64,000 nucleotides of DNA. It comes from Meloidogyne chitwoodi. Its lineage: Eukaryota > Nematoda > Chromadorea > Rhabditida > Meloidogynidae. The first letter of the stretch is position 1, and each line of letters starts with the position of its first letter. Location of the stretch: contig JACZZP010000014.1 of the NCBI GenBank assembly GCA_015183035.1, positions 1,922,001 to 1,986,000 of the forward strand, written 5' to 3'. The notes under the pieces are model-generated. The model was not told the origin of the DNA, did no database searches, and saw only the letters and a list, made by a program, of their open reading frames with translations. Both the position numbers and the translations under genes were made by a program. Positions 21,111-41,674 of this stretch are shown here, in pieces.

Positions 21111-24100
21111 TTTTGACTTTTTCAACATCTTCCGAATATTTTGGTGTTCCTCTAGGTTCTCTACAAAATTTGACAACTCCCGGAATTTTTGGACAAATTT
21201 GGCTGGCAAATTCCACGGCTATTCAAATAACTAATTTTAATATTGAAAAATATCAAAGTTTATTTTTAATTTAAATTTTTAAAAAATTAAAAATAATTAA
21301 TTTTAGAACAAGAACTTGTATTTGCATTTATTTCTGATGATGCTGTTGTTGAACCAGTCAAATTTTTATACAAAGTTGGTGGAGGAAATGGGGAAGAAAT
21401 GCTGTTTTCTATGTTTGTTTGCTTATTTTTAATTTTTTGGGACTAATTGAACCTTTCAAAATCATTTTTTCAACAAGATACTTAATTTTTGTTCAAATAA
21501 AAAATAATGTCCCTCGACCGGGTTCGAACCCGCACCCTCAAAATTTGATCAAAACTACCAAAATTAAATTTAAAAATTAAATTTTTATTTTAAAAATAGG
21601 AAAAGACGTTTGGATGGAGGACTATCAGAACAACGTTTAGTAGCAATTGCTCCACATGGTACAACAATAAATAAATGGAAAAAGTTTGGATTGGTGACAG
21701 GGAAAAGCAAGGTTTTTTAATTAAATTAGGGGGAACAATTAAATTAAAAAATACTCTTCAAAGATTATTTTAATTTATTTTAAAGTCAAAAAAAAAAAAA
21801 TAATTTAAATAATTAAAAATACTACAAATCTTCTCCAGAAGATTCACTACTGCTACTTTTATTTTTTATTAATTTTGTTGATATTTTTAATAATTTTTCT
21901 TCATCTTCATCTTCTCTAAATCTTCTATTATTATTTGTTGGACTATTTTGATGATTTAATTCATTCCAAAATGTAGATGATTGGGAAAATCTAAGTCTGT
22001 CTGGAAGTCTATTTCTGCCATTTCTCCAGTTAAAGTGAAAATAGAGAAAACTGTCAAAAATTAAAATATTAAGGAGAGTTTTTAGAAGTTAGTTTACAGT
22101 GGCGGCATTTTACTTAGGGAAAAATATTATTTGTGTTATTTCTTAAATTATTTTATCACTCCTTGGTTTGAAATTTTTATTTTTATATATTTTTGTAGCT
22201 CTATTTATAAGCTATCCAATGACTATTCATTTATCTAGGAAAACTTTTTTATTTGATCTAAAAAATTAATTTTTTCCAATGCATTTTCAAAATGCGCGGA
22301 AATTTACTTAGGGAAAAAACAACAAGTTCTTCTAAAAAATTAGAAAAGATTCAGAAAAATCTAAAAAAATTCCAGAGAACTTCTCCATCAATATGAAGTA
22401 GAAATGTCAAAGGAACTGACTCACCATTTATCTCCATCATCAAGATATGGACATCTCAATATCACGGAAAATGGGGGTCGTTCAATTAGAATAATTTTTT
22501 ATGCCTGTTCCAACCATGATGAAATTTTTCTTTTATATTCATTAGAAAGCCCATAAAATTTGCTATAATATAGGCTATGTACCATTTTTTTAAAAAAATT
22601 TTTCATCGAGGTAAATGCTGGTCCTTTCAAAAAGTGCTCAAAAACCACTGTTTTTAGTGTATTTTGCGCACTTCTCTAAGTGACCAGCATTTACCTCGAT
22701 GAAAAATTTTTTTAAAAAAATGGTACATAGCCTATATTATAGCAAATTTTATGGGCTTTCTAATGAATATAAAAGAAAAATTTCATCATGGTTGGAACAG
22801 GCATAAAAAATTATTCTAATTGAACGACCCCCATTTTCCGTGATATTGAGATGTCCATATCTTGATGATGGAGATAAATGGTGAGTCAGTTCCTTTGACA
22901 TTTCTACTTCATATTGATGGAGAAGTTCTCTGGAATTTTTTTAGATTTTTCTGAATCTTTTCTAATTTTTTAGAAGAACTTGTTGTTTTTTCCCTAAGTA
23001 AATTTCCGCGCATTTTGAAAATGCATTGGAAAAAATTAATTTTTTAGATCAAATAAAAAAGTTTTCCTAGATAAATGAATAGTCATTGGATAGCTTATAA
23101 ATAGAGCTACAAAAATATATAAAAATAAAAATTTCAAACCAAGGAGTGATAAAATAATTTAAGAAATAACACAAATAATATTTTTCCCTAAGTAAAATGC
23201 CGCCACTGTAGACCTTCTTTTGACACTTTTAATAATAAAAAAAAATAATTGAGGGATTTTAGATGAGTAAAACCAGCTTATTTAATTTAAAAGAAAAAGA
23301 AAACCTCAAAACAATAAATATACAAAAGCCAATGTTAATGTAAACAATAAATGTATGCAGTGGATTAGAAGAAGAAGAATTTTGTTCTTCTTGTCCAAGT
23401 TGTTTTTTAGTAATTTCAACAGCAGAAAGAGCTTCTTCTTCTTCTTTTTGATTATTTTTGAAATTCATTCTTGTAAATGTTTTCTCTAAATTAAAAAAAG
23501 TTTTTTTTTAGAATTGAAAATGTTTAGAAATTTGTAAAAAAAGACGGAAAATATTTTAAGATTCTCCAAATTTCGACAAAAAATTAAACGCACCCCTTTT
23601 TTTCGTTATCTCTCATCTTTTGTAATGTTTTCTTACGTATACAGACATTTCGTCGACAAAAATTGCACGACATTTTGTCCCAACAGCAAAAAATCATGGA
23701 CTTGGGTAAACGAAATGTAATTTTTTGCCGTAGAGGCGAAATGTCGTGCAACTTTGTTCGACGAAATGTACAGGTCTCTATTCTTATGAGAAAAGAATAA
23801 AAAAGAGTATGCAAAAATAGAGAACAGTGAGAAACAAATTAAATTAAATAGCATTGAGTTAGACTGTTAGAGTAAAACAAAAAGTGACTCATCTCTATTT
23901 ATTTAAAAATAACAGAAGAGAATAATTTAAAAAAAGAGTAGGCAGAAAAAGATTGTTGATGAGCAGAGTAAACGAAATAGCAGTAGACCAGATTGTTAAA
24001 GTATTTATTGAATAAATAACGCCATTAAATTATTTTTTGTGTTAATTTAAAATTAAATGTATTGACTTTGATTTTTTTTGGTTATAACTTTTTTATTTTC

Positions 24101-25064
24101 CATCCGTTTTGTTTTATTTTTGTATTGCTCGAAAGTTCTAAAAAAAAAGGTTTTTTTGATAAATAGATTACTTTTTGAAAATTATTTAAAAAAAGTTATG
24201 ATTAAAAAACTTCTAAAAAGAACTCTCTAGTTTTTAATTAAATTTGTTTATTCATTTTTTTCAGAAACAATTGTCAGTTGTACTTCTAGACAAACCTCTT
24301 CCTCAAAAATTTTGTTGTATTAAAAACAACGAAAAGACAGATCAAGGAATAATTGGAGATCATTATGCTGCTGCTACTGGACCAATTTTAGTTGAAGATT
24401 CAAAAACTCTTGTTCTTCAAAAATTTTCTTTAGAAGCTAATAAAGCACCAGGTTTAGAATTTAATAAAATAAAAGGATCTTTTATTTACTATTTTTAGAT
24501 GCTTGGATTTTTGCTGGAAGAGGGGATGTTCGCCAATCAACAGGTAAAAAAGCTATGGTTTTAGGAAGAGATACTCCAAATAAACATTGTTCTCTTCGTG
24601 ATTATTATGCGGGCGACAGTGATCTTCGTGTTCGTCTTGCGCAAGGACAGGATATTTATCAATTGGACTATTTAAGCTTGTTTTGGTAAGCAAAGTAAAA
24701 AATAATAATTATATAGCTATTTAAATTGCAAATTTAATATCTTGTCTCGTTGGTGTAGTTGGAAAATTCTTGGTTTCCAATAGCGAAGGTGTGGGTTCGA
24801 ACCCCACTGGTGGAAATTTGTTTTTATTTTGAATAAAAAATAAAAATTTGTTTAAATTAAATTAAATTGATTTAAAAATAACTTTTTTTTAATTTAAACA
24901 GTTATCAATACGACGTTGATTTTGGCCATGTTTCATTCAAGCTTGATCCAAAGGAAAATCCAGTTCCTGCGTACATCCCAGAAATTGCAAATTCTTTCTC
25001 ATCAACAAAGACAGCAAATGATCCAGAACTTTTGGAAAACAATGATTTGGAAGGAACATGTTGA
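21111..25064 (+). CDS. Two-DM13-domain (Skeletor-like) protein, 5' end not found
   Basis: Exons 21111..21257, 21307..21412, 21600..21711, 24265..24451, 24499..24685, 24902..25064 give a continuous 299-aa frame. First DM13 domain: EYFGVPLGSLQNLTTPGIFG, QIWLANSTAIQITNFNI, FAFISDDAVVEPVKFLYKVG. Second: IIGDHYAAATGPILVEDSKT, VLQKFSLEANKAPDAWIFAG, then LRVRLAQGQDIYQLDYLSLF and YDVDFGHVSF. DM13 often precedes DOMON domains in Skeletor-type proteins; none is visible here and the chain ends ENNDLEGTC. An extracellular or matrix role is inferred, but the first exon(s) with a signal peptide were not located; a plus-strand ATG at 21038 is possible but adds an unconvincing basic stretch. Intron 3 (2.55 kb) contains a nested antisense gene and a 1.1-kb palindrome; introns 2 and 5 contain tRNA-like relics. 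Confidence 0.85.
21508..21562 (-). repeat. tRNA-like relic in DM13-gene intron 2 (antisense)
   Basis: Reverse strand reads GGGTGCGGGTTCGAACCCGG with a perfect T arm; the A-box half is mostly eroded. Confidence 0.5.
21822..23468 (-). CDS. Small single-pass membrane protein nested in the DM13 gene
   Basis: Two exons, 23468..23305 and 22050..21822, joined AG|T, 393 nt, 130 aa. N-terminus is Glu/Gln/Asn-rich and cytosol-like (NQKEEEEALSAVEITKKQLG), then one hydrophobic helix (FIVYINIGFCIFIVLSFLYF), then FHFNWRNGRNRLPDRLRFSQ, and an acidic Ser-rich tail ending SSSSESSGEDL. Topology of one helix with a basic flank after it. Not recognised. It lies wholly inside an intron of the DM13 gene on the opposite strand; its own single intron (1.25 kb) is almost entirely the 1112-bp foldback element. 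The exons read cleanly in frame on both sides of that insertion, so splicing would remove it. Confidence 0.68.
22095..23210. mobile_element. 1112-bp near-perfect foldback element with TA duplication
   Basis: Starts CAGTGGCGGCATTTTACTTA at 22097 and ends with its exact inverse at 23208. The two arms, about 525 bp each, remain almost identical in inverse to a central loop of roughly 55 bp around 22624..22680. Flanked on both sides by TA (22095..22096, 23209..23210), the duplication made by Tc1/mariner-type transposases, and CAGTG is a common end of that superfamily. No transposase frame. It sits in the intron of the nested antisense gene, itself in an intron of the DM13 gene. Confidence 0.9.
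23641..23773. mobile_element. 133-bp MITE, copy 1 (ACATTTCGTC termini)
   Basis: Ends CAGACATTTCGTCGAC and TTCGACGAAATGTACAG are inverse repeats, with further GCACGACATTTTGTCC / GGCGAAATGTCGTGC pairing inside. A second copy in the other orientation is at 43597..43707. Confidence 0.75.
24744..24818 (+). repeat. tRNA-like relic in DM13-gene intron 5
   Basis: GTCTCGTTGGTGTAGTTGG (A box) and GTGTGGGTTCGAACCCCAC (perfect T arm, B box), then TGGTGGAAA. Best-preserved copy with the family 3' end; acceptor ends do not pair. Confidence 0.7.
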
Positions 25065-25381
25065 TATTAAAAGTTTTTTTCACATATGATTTTTAATAAT
25101 ACAATTTGTTCAATTGAACATTTTGAACTATTTGCTATAATGACCATTTTGTAAAAATGTATTATTTCCGTAAAGGCGCCAATATAAATTATACACAGAA
25201 AATTTGAGAAATACTGTTGGCAGATAAAATGATACTCTAATTTTTTAAAGATAGTTTGAGTCTGAAAAATCAATTTTTGATTTCTGGGCTTGAACATTAT
25301 TGTTACAACAAAACTCTTGAAAGGTTTAATTTGAGGTTTTTTTATAATTTTTTTAAGAATATTTTAAATTTCTTTTTTTAG

Positions 25382-26051
25382 AAAACTTCGTCTAATTTTG
25401 AACACAAACTTGGCTCAATAATTCAAAACATGCATGAAAATGGCCTCATTCATAGAGATTTGACTACTTGGAATGTTTTGGTTAAAAATATGGAAAATTT
25501 AAGGTTAAATTTTTTAAAAGATAAACTTTCTTTAACTGCAGGCGGAGATACATATGAAAATAATTTTTTTCTTAAGTATATATAGTCAATAAAATAGCTA
25601 ATTAGTATAGAGTTCCGGTTGGTGTAATGGGTAAACGCCTAGTCTTGGCTGTCTGATAGTTGTGGGTTCGAATCCCGTCAGCGGAAATTCATTATTTTAA
25701 CAGGACAACGTAGAAGTATTTTTTTTTTGAACTAAAATTAAAAGCATAAATAATTTTTAGTTCTATTTAATTAGGACTTGCCAAAAATTTAAATAAATAT
25801 TTTATTTAGGAAAATAACGATCTGGATTTGATTTTCATCGACTTTGGACTTTCTCAATTTTCGCAGAAACCTGAAGATAAAGCTGTTGATTTGTATGTTT
25901 TGGAAAGAGCAATAAAGAGGTTTAAAATTTATTAATTTAATACTTAATTTATATTTTTTAAGTCCGTACATTTGAATGGAGACTTTTTTATGATCAAAGC
26001 AGGTTAGACGAAGTTAGAATGACAAGTCGAAAAATAGATATTATTGGCTGA
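25382..26051 (+). pseudogene. Truncated TP53RK/Bud32-like kinase fragment
   Basis: Exons about 25382..25480, 25810..25919 and 25964..26051 encode the C-lobe of the KEOPS kinase Bud32: IIQNMHENGLIHRDLTTWNV (catalytic loop; family usually HGDLTTSN), FIDFGLSQF (DFG), PEDKAVDLYVLERA, and the ending LDEVRMTSRKIDIIG. The N-lobe (glycine-rich loop, about 100 residues) is absent; only 317 bp separate this from the upstream gene's stop. The stretch between VLERA and LDEV is much shorter than normal, and I could not join the last exon in frame with the second. These points suggest a decayed partial copy; a misread gene structure is the alternative. Intron 1 contains a tRNA-like relic. Confidence 0.6.
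25612..25687 (+). repeat. tRNA-like relic in the kinase fragment
   Basis: CCGGTTGGTGTAATGGGTAA (A box), GTGGGTTCGAATCCCGTC (B box), then AGCGGAAATT. Ends do not pair. Confidence 0.6.
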
Positions 26052-26200
26052 ATTTTATTGAGGTTTAAAACATTTTTTATAACTTGTATAATTTTTGATT
26101 TAATAAAGTTGGTTATTTTTGTGTTGATTTTTAGTATGTTGATTTTTAGATATGTAGAAATAAATTTGAAGTCCAGTATTTTTAGCTTGAAAAATGAAAA

Positions 26201-26580
26201 ATATATAGTTTATCTCTTTTTCTCTACCAACACTATTTCACTAATTTTACAATTGTGAATTGCTACCTATGCAAAAGTTGTTTAATTCAGTTTTATAGGG
26301 TAAAAAATTTGAGAGGGAGGGTGGGTGGGCCGGCGTCGTGCCATAGATGGGAATGATTGTATGTATGACTACCCATCCCTCTATCTAATATTGTGTAAAA
26401 TATTCAATATTATTCCTTATTTCTATATTCCATGTATGGCATGACGCCGGCCTGCCCCCCACCCTCTCAAATTTTTTACCCTATAAAACCTAAATAAACA
26501 ACTTTTGCATAGGTAGCAATTCACAATTGTAAAATTAGCGAAATAGTGTTGGTAGAGAAAAAAAGATAAACTCTATATAT
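26201..26580. mobile_element. 380-bp foldback element
   Basis: Arms of about 145-160 bp are inverse copies with few differences, e.g. ACAATTGTGAATTGCTACCT on the left and its inverse on the right, and GGCCGGCGTCGTGCCATA against TATGGCATGACGCCGGCC. The loop (about 70 bp) is A/T rich. The arms contain a GC-rich patch (GAGAGGGAGGGTGGGTGG) unlike the surroundings. No open frame; target duplication unclear because the ends run into ATATAT. Confidence 0.8.
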
Positions 26581-26614
26581 TTTTACAAAAATATTTAAAA
26601 ATTATGTTTAAGTC

Positions 26615-26830
26615 CAAAATCAATAAAATCGATTTTATATAAGTTCTAACTTTTCCAAAAATATTCTATTTCGAGATCATTCAAGAACAATCGATATATC
26701 GATTTTTTAAAACTTGTAAATTTTCCAACATTTTTCTAACTCGAGAGTATTCGAGATCAATCGATAAAATCGATTTGAGTTTCTAAAATTTAAAAATGTT
26801 GAAAAACCGCATATCGATTCTTACTTTGGA
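26615..26830. repeat. Degenerate tandem repeat with ATCGAT words
   Basis: Four copies of a cassette ATCGATAAAATCGATTT / CGAGATCATTCAAGAACAAT / AATTTTCCAACATTTTT spaced about 75-95 bp, then a last ATATCGATTC. Each contains one or two ATCGAT palindromes. Confidence 0.5.
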
Positions 26831-27290
26831 AAAATTCAAAACATCAACTCTCACTTAGTCATCAACTCAAAATGATTAAAATCATTTTTATCAATTTAAT
26901 TGAACAAAAGGCGAAAATAAATGATGGATAGGTTTATTTGTTTTTTGCCACATCTAGGCGAATTTTATAATAATGTAGTGGTGATTGTGTGATGTAGTAT
27001 TGTGTGGGTAATATTATAAAAAAGTATAAAATCAATGTGTGTCTTTAAATGAGGCATGAATTAAATGAGCGATTTTTTTAAACAAATTTTATTATAAAAT
27101 TCCATTAAAAGGGGGGTGTGGGTTCGAACCCCACTGAGGGACATAATTTTTTATTCAAAAGGAAATTAATTTTGTTATCTCAAAATCAAAAAATAAAAAC
27201 CTAAAAAAGGTTTCTCTTAATTCTATGCCAAAAAATCGCTCATTAATTATGCAAAAATTGATTCCTTTAAAAATACATTTTTTGCGCTCT
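26831..27290. other. Spacer before histone H1 3' end
   Basis: A+T-rich; includes a GTAGTGGTGATTGTGTGATG word resembling an A box near 26976 and a separate B-box relic at 27111..27143. No coding frame. Confidence 0.4.
27111..27143 (+). repeat. tRNA-like 3' half
   Basis: GGTGTGGGTTCGAACCCCAC followed by TGAGGGACA: T arm and 3' end of the family only. Confidence 0.5.
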
Positions 27291-28545
27291 TCATTTTTTG
27301 GCTGGAACCGCTTTCTTTTTCTTTTTTCCTCCAAATGATTTCTTCGGAGACTTCTTCTAAAATTGAGAATATAAATTTAAAGAAAAATAATTTAAAAAAA
27401 AACCTTTGGAGCCTTTGCCGTTCCAACTTTCGGTTTTATCGGTGCCTTAGCTTTCTTTGCTTTTGGAGTTGCAGCAGCTTTAGGAGTAGCAGGAGAAGCA
27501 CTTGCAGGAGCAGCAGGTGCAACAACAGAATCTGCCGTAGTTGTCGTAGAGGCCTTAACTGCAGCAACTCTCTTACTCTTAGCAACCGGAGCAGCTTTCT
27601 TCTTCTTGATTGGTGATTTTGCTCCTGTAGATGTTGGAGTTGTTGGAGTAGTAGTAGCTGCTGTAGCAAACGGAGCCGCTTTCTTCTTCTTTTTCACAGA
27701 AGTTTTAGGTTTGATAATAATTGCAGCACGTTTCTTTCCTGGTGATGTCGGCGTAGTAGTAATCGTCAAAGCTGTCTTAGAAGCTGCTCCCTTTTCCGGC
27801 AATTTGAACGAACCTGACGCTCCAATGCCCTTCACTTGCTTCAATTCACCTGTGGAGACTCCACGCTTCAATGCCATTTTCAACAAAGCATTAACTGAAA
27901 AATGAATATTTGTCAATCCTTAATATATAAAAAACTTAGGATAAAAAAAGGTCTCAGTTTAATTTTAAAAATTTCTTTTGACATTACAAAAGCTTTAAAA
28001 AGCTAAAGGAACTAAAAGGATTCGAACCTCACACATATCAACCAATAGTCTAGAACACTAACCACTAGACCATCGAATGTCTTGATAAACTACCAATTTA
28101 ATAATATAAGAATAACCTAGAAACACAAGCCTACGCCAAAACAAAGTAAAAAACTTTCAAAAATAAAAAAAACCTTTATTCTGATTATCTCCAACTTGAT
28201 AATGCGCAATAATGTATTTGAGAATGGCACCCTTGCTAATTCCTTTTTTGTCATTGGAAACTCCAAGTGCTGATTTGATCATCTTAAAAAAAGAATAAAT
28301 ATCTCGAAAAAAATGAATTCTTCAGATTCCTCTGTCTCTAAAGCACTTTTATAATCATAAAATACACAATAAAAAACCTGAGTATAAGGCGGATGGTTAG
28401 GTGGAACTTTAGGCTTAGCAGCCTTTGGCGATTTCACCGTTCTTGGAGCCTTCCCCTTCCTAGCAGCAGCAGACTTTTTGGTTGTTGCAGCATTATTAGA
28501 CTGAACAGCAGTTTGATTCTCTTGCGTTGGAGATCCTGTAGTCAT
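27291..28545 (-). CDS. Linker histone H1
   Basis: Binds linker DNA at the nucleosome and compacts chromatin. Four exons: 28545..28378, 28282..28174, 27894..27404, 27356..27291; 834 nt, 277 aa. Short N-tail with KKSAAARKGKAPRTVKSPKA, then the winged-helix globular domain about residues 50-125 (NHPPYTQMIKSALGV, KKGISKGAILKYIIAHY, VNALLKMALKRGVSTGELKQ, VKGIGASGSFKL), then a long Lys/Ala/Pro/Thr-rich C-tail with many KKKKAAP and TPKA repeats ending KKKKAVPAKK. It is interrupted by three introns, as in nematode H1 genes, so its mRNA is probably polyadenylated rather than replication-dependent. Intron 2 contains an antisense-strand tRNA-like relic. Long plus-strand frames across this tail are shadows. 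Confidence 0.95.
28009..28082 (-). repeat. tRNA-like relic in histone H1 intron 2
   Basis: On the minus strand: ATTCGATGGTCTAGTGGTTA (A box) and GTGAGGTTCGAATCC (B box). Same orientation as the host gene; no acceptor pairing. Confidence 0.6.
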
Positions 28546-28895
28546 TTTTCAATGCAAAAATTGAAGAGATTTTCAGCAAATTGTGCGTATAAATTTATTT
28601 GGTAGAACACAAAAACACTAAAAAACAAAAACTTTTAAACAGACGCCATTTTTATAGTAAAAAGCGGTAAAATTAAAGATATAACAAAGCGAAATTCTTC
28701 CAAACTAACATAAAATCAATAAACTGAATTATTAAAAACAGAATCTTGTTAAAAATACTTAAAAAGGATAAAAACAGAAAAAAAATTGGAAAAAAGGACT
28801 CTGTTCATTGGAAAAAATTAAAAGAATGTAATTTTTAAGTCCTAGCGTCGTAAATGAAGATAATATTTTGTTTTGACTTGAATGTGTACAGAAAA

Positions 28896-29178
28896 GTTAG
28901 AATATACAAAAATTTGAAGAAAATAAAATTATAGAGAAATTAAAGAGAAGAGAGATAACTAAAAAAGAAGCAAATTAAAGAAAAGAAAAAGAGAAATAAA
29001 ATAAGCGGAAAAAAAAGAGAGAAATGGCTGTGCATTAAAAAGGTTAGAATACACAGAAAATAGAACTAAAATAAAACTTGAGAGAATTTAAAAAGAAGAG
29101 AGATAACAAAAAAAGGAGAGAAAATTAAAAAAAAGAAAAAGAGAAATAAAATAAAAGAGAAAAAGAAGAGAAATGGCT
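28896..29178. repeat. Imperfect 147-bp tandem duplication
   Basis: Two units starting GTTAGAATATAC / GTTAGAATACAC, each running through AGAAGAGAGATAAC and AAAGAGAAATAAAATAA to GAGAAATGGCT. Confidence 0.65.
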
Positions 29179-29578
29179 TGGTTTTATTTTGAGATACTCT
29201 TAGTAAACAAATAGGAGAGAGGAGTACCCGTAGAGTCTTATTAGTGTAAAAGATCACCAATAAATTAAAGGCATTTTTATATTGTGTCGGGTTTTTTAAA
29301 TATTTAATTTCCGCTAATATTTAAAATGTTGCTATTATACTAATTAATTAAGTTAAAAAGATTTTTATCCTTAACATTTTAATAAAATTTTGAAGAGTTG
29401 ATCTTTTGGGTGGTAGACTCTACGGACTCTTTTGAATCCTAGAGGATGTGGTAGTTGGGTAAAGATAAAAAATCAATAAATTCGCGTACGGGGAGAAAAT
29501 TATTTGGTAGAAATAAATTTATTAAGACATGTATGGAAAATTGGTATATTCTCTCTCAGCCTAGTCATTTTGCACTAC

Positions 29579-30150
29579 GGCCGGTTCAGTGCCAAAAATA
29601 TTTTCAAGTATAAAAAACCCCCAATGGAATAAATTTTAAAAAAAGTCAACTATAATTTTAAATTCATTAAAGAAAACTTACAAAATCCAAAACACTGCTT
29701 AGACTTCGAACTGTCCTGTGAACACTTGAGAAACTTTAAAAAATAGAAGAAAAAAAGAAAATAAATTTTAAAAAGTATCTAAAGTTTTTAAAAATCTTTA
29801 AAAATAAATTAATTAATTAAAAAATAAAAATTTTTATTTCATGGAATGGCAAAAAATTGGCAAAAAGGAAGAGAAAAAAATTTACAATGTTTTTTTGTAC
29901 GATTTGAGATAAAAAAGATTTAAAGCATAAACCTAAAATATAGAAAAAATATATATTTTTTTTAATTATAAAATTGCACCGAAAATGAATTTAAAAAAAT
30001 GGAAAGAATTGAGAAAGTGAAAAAAAAGAATATTGGGATGATATCGAGGTCGGTTCAGTGCCAAATTTATTTTTATTTTTTTATTTAATCAATTCATTTA
30101 AACAATTATTTATTAATTTAAAAAAAATAAATTTGGCATTGAATCGGCCG
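29579..30150. mobile_element. Weak foldback with TCGGTTCAGTGCC arms
   Basis: GGCCGGTTCAGTGCCAAAAA at 29579 and CGGTTCAGTGCCAAATTTAT at 30051 are both inverse to AAATAAATTTGGCATTGAAT at 30125 followed by CGGCCGG. Looks like one short inverted pair plus an extra left end. Confidence 0.5.
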
Positions 30151-30301
30151 GCACTGAAAGGTCCGAAAAAGCATCAATGCTAGAACCATTTTTAGAGAAG
30201 CAAAATAAATTTCAAAAAAAAACTAATATGAGGTCATAATTAATTAAAAAAAAACCGGAAGAGAAGGACGGAAAAATATATTTTTGTCTTTTTTCTTCTT
30301 T

Positions 30302-41674
<11,373 letters not shown>

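Larger units (their letters stand above)
28546..30301. other. 1.76-kb spacer between histone H1 and PLC beta 3' end
   Basis: Upstream region of histone H1. Contains a purine-rich tandem duplication (28896..29178) and a weak foldback (29579..30150). No coding frame that I trust. Confidence 0.5.

Noticed and set aside
24744..25687. Functional tRNA genes
   Set aside because: B and A boxes are good but acceptor stems do not pair and anticodon arms are not consistent, so I call them tRNA-like relics.
27335..27905. Long plus-strand frames across the histone H1 locus
   Set aside because: Shadows of the Lys/Ala-rich H1 tail on the other strand.
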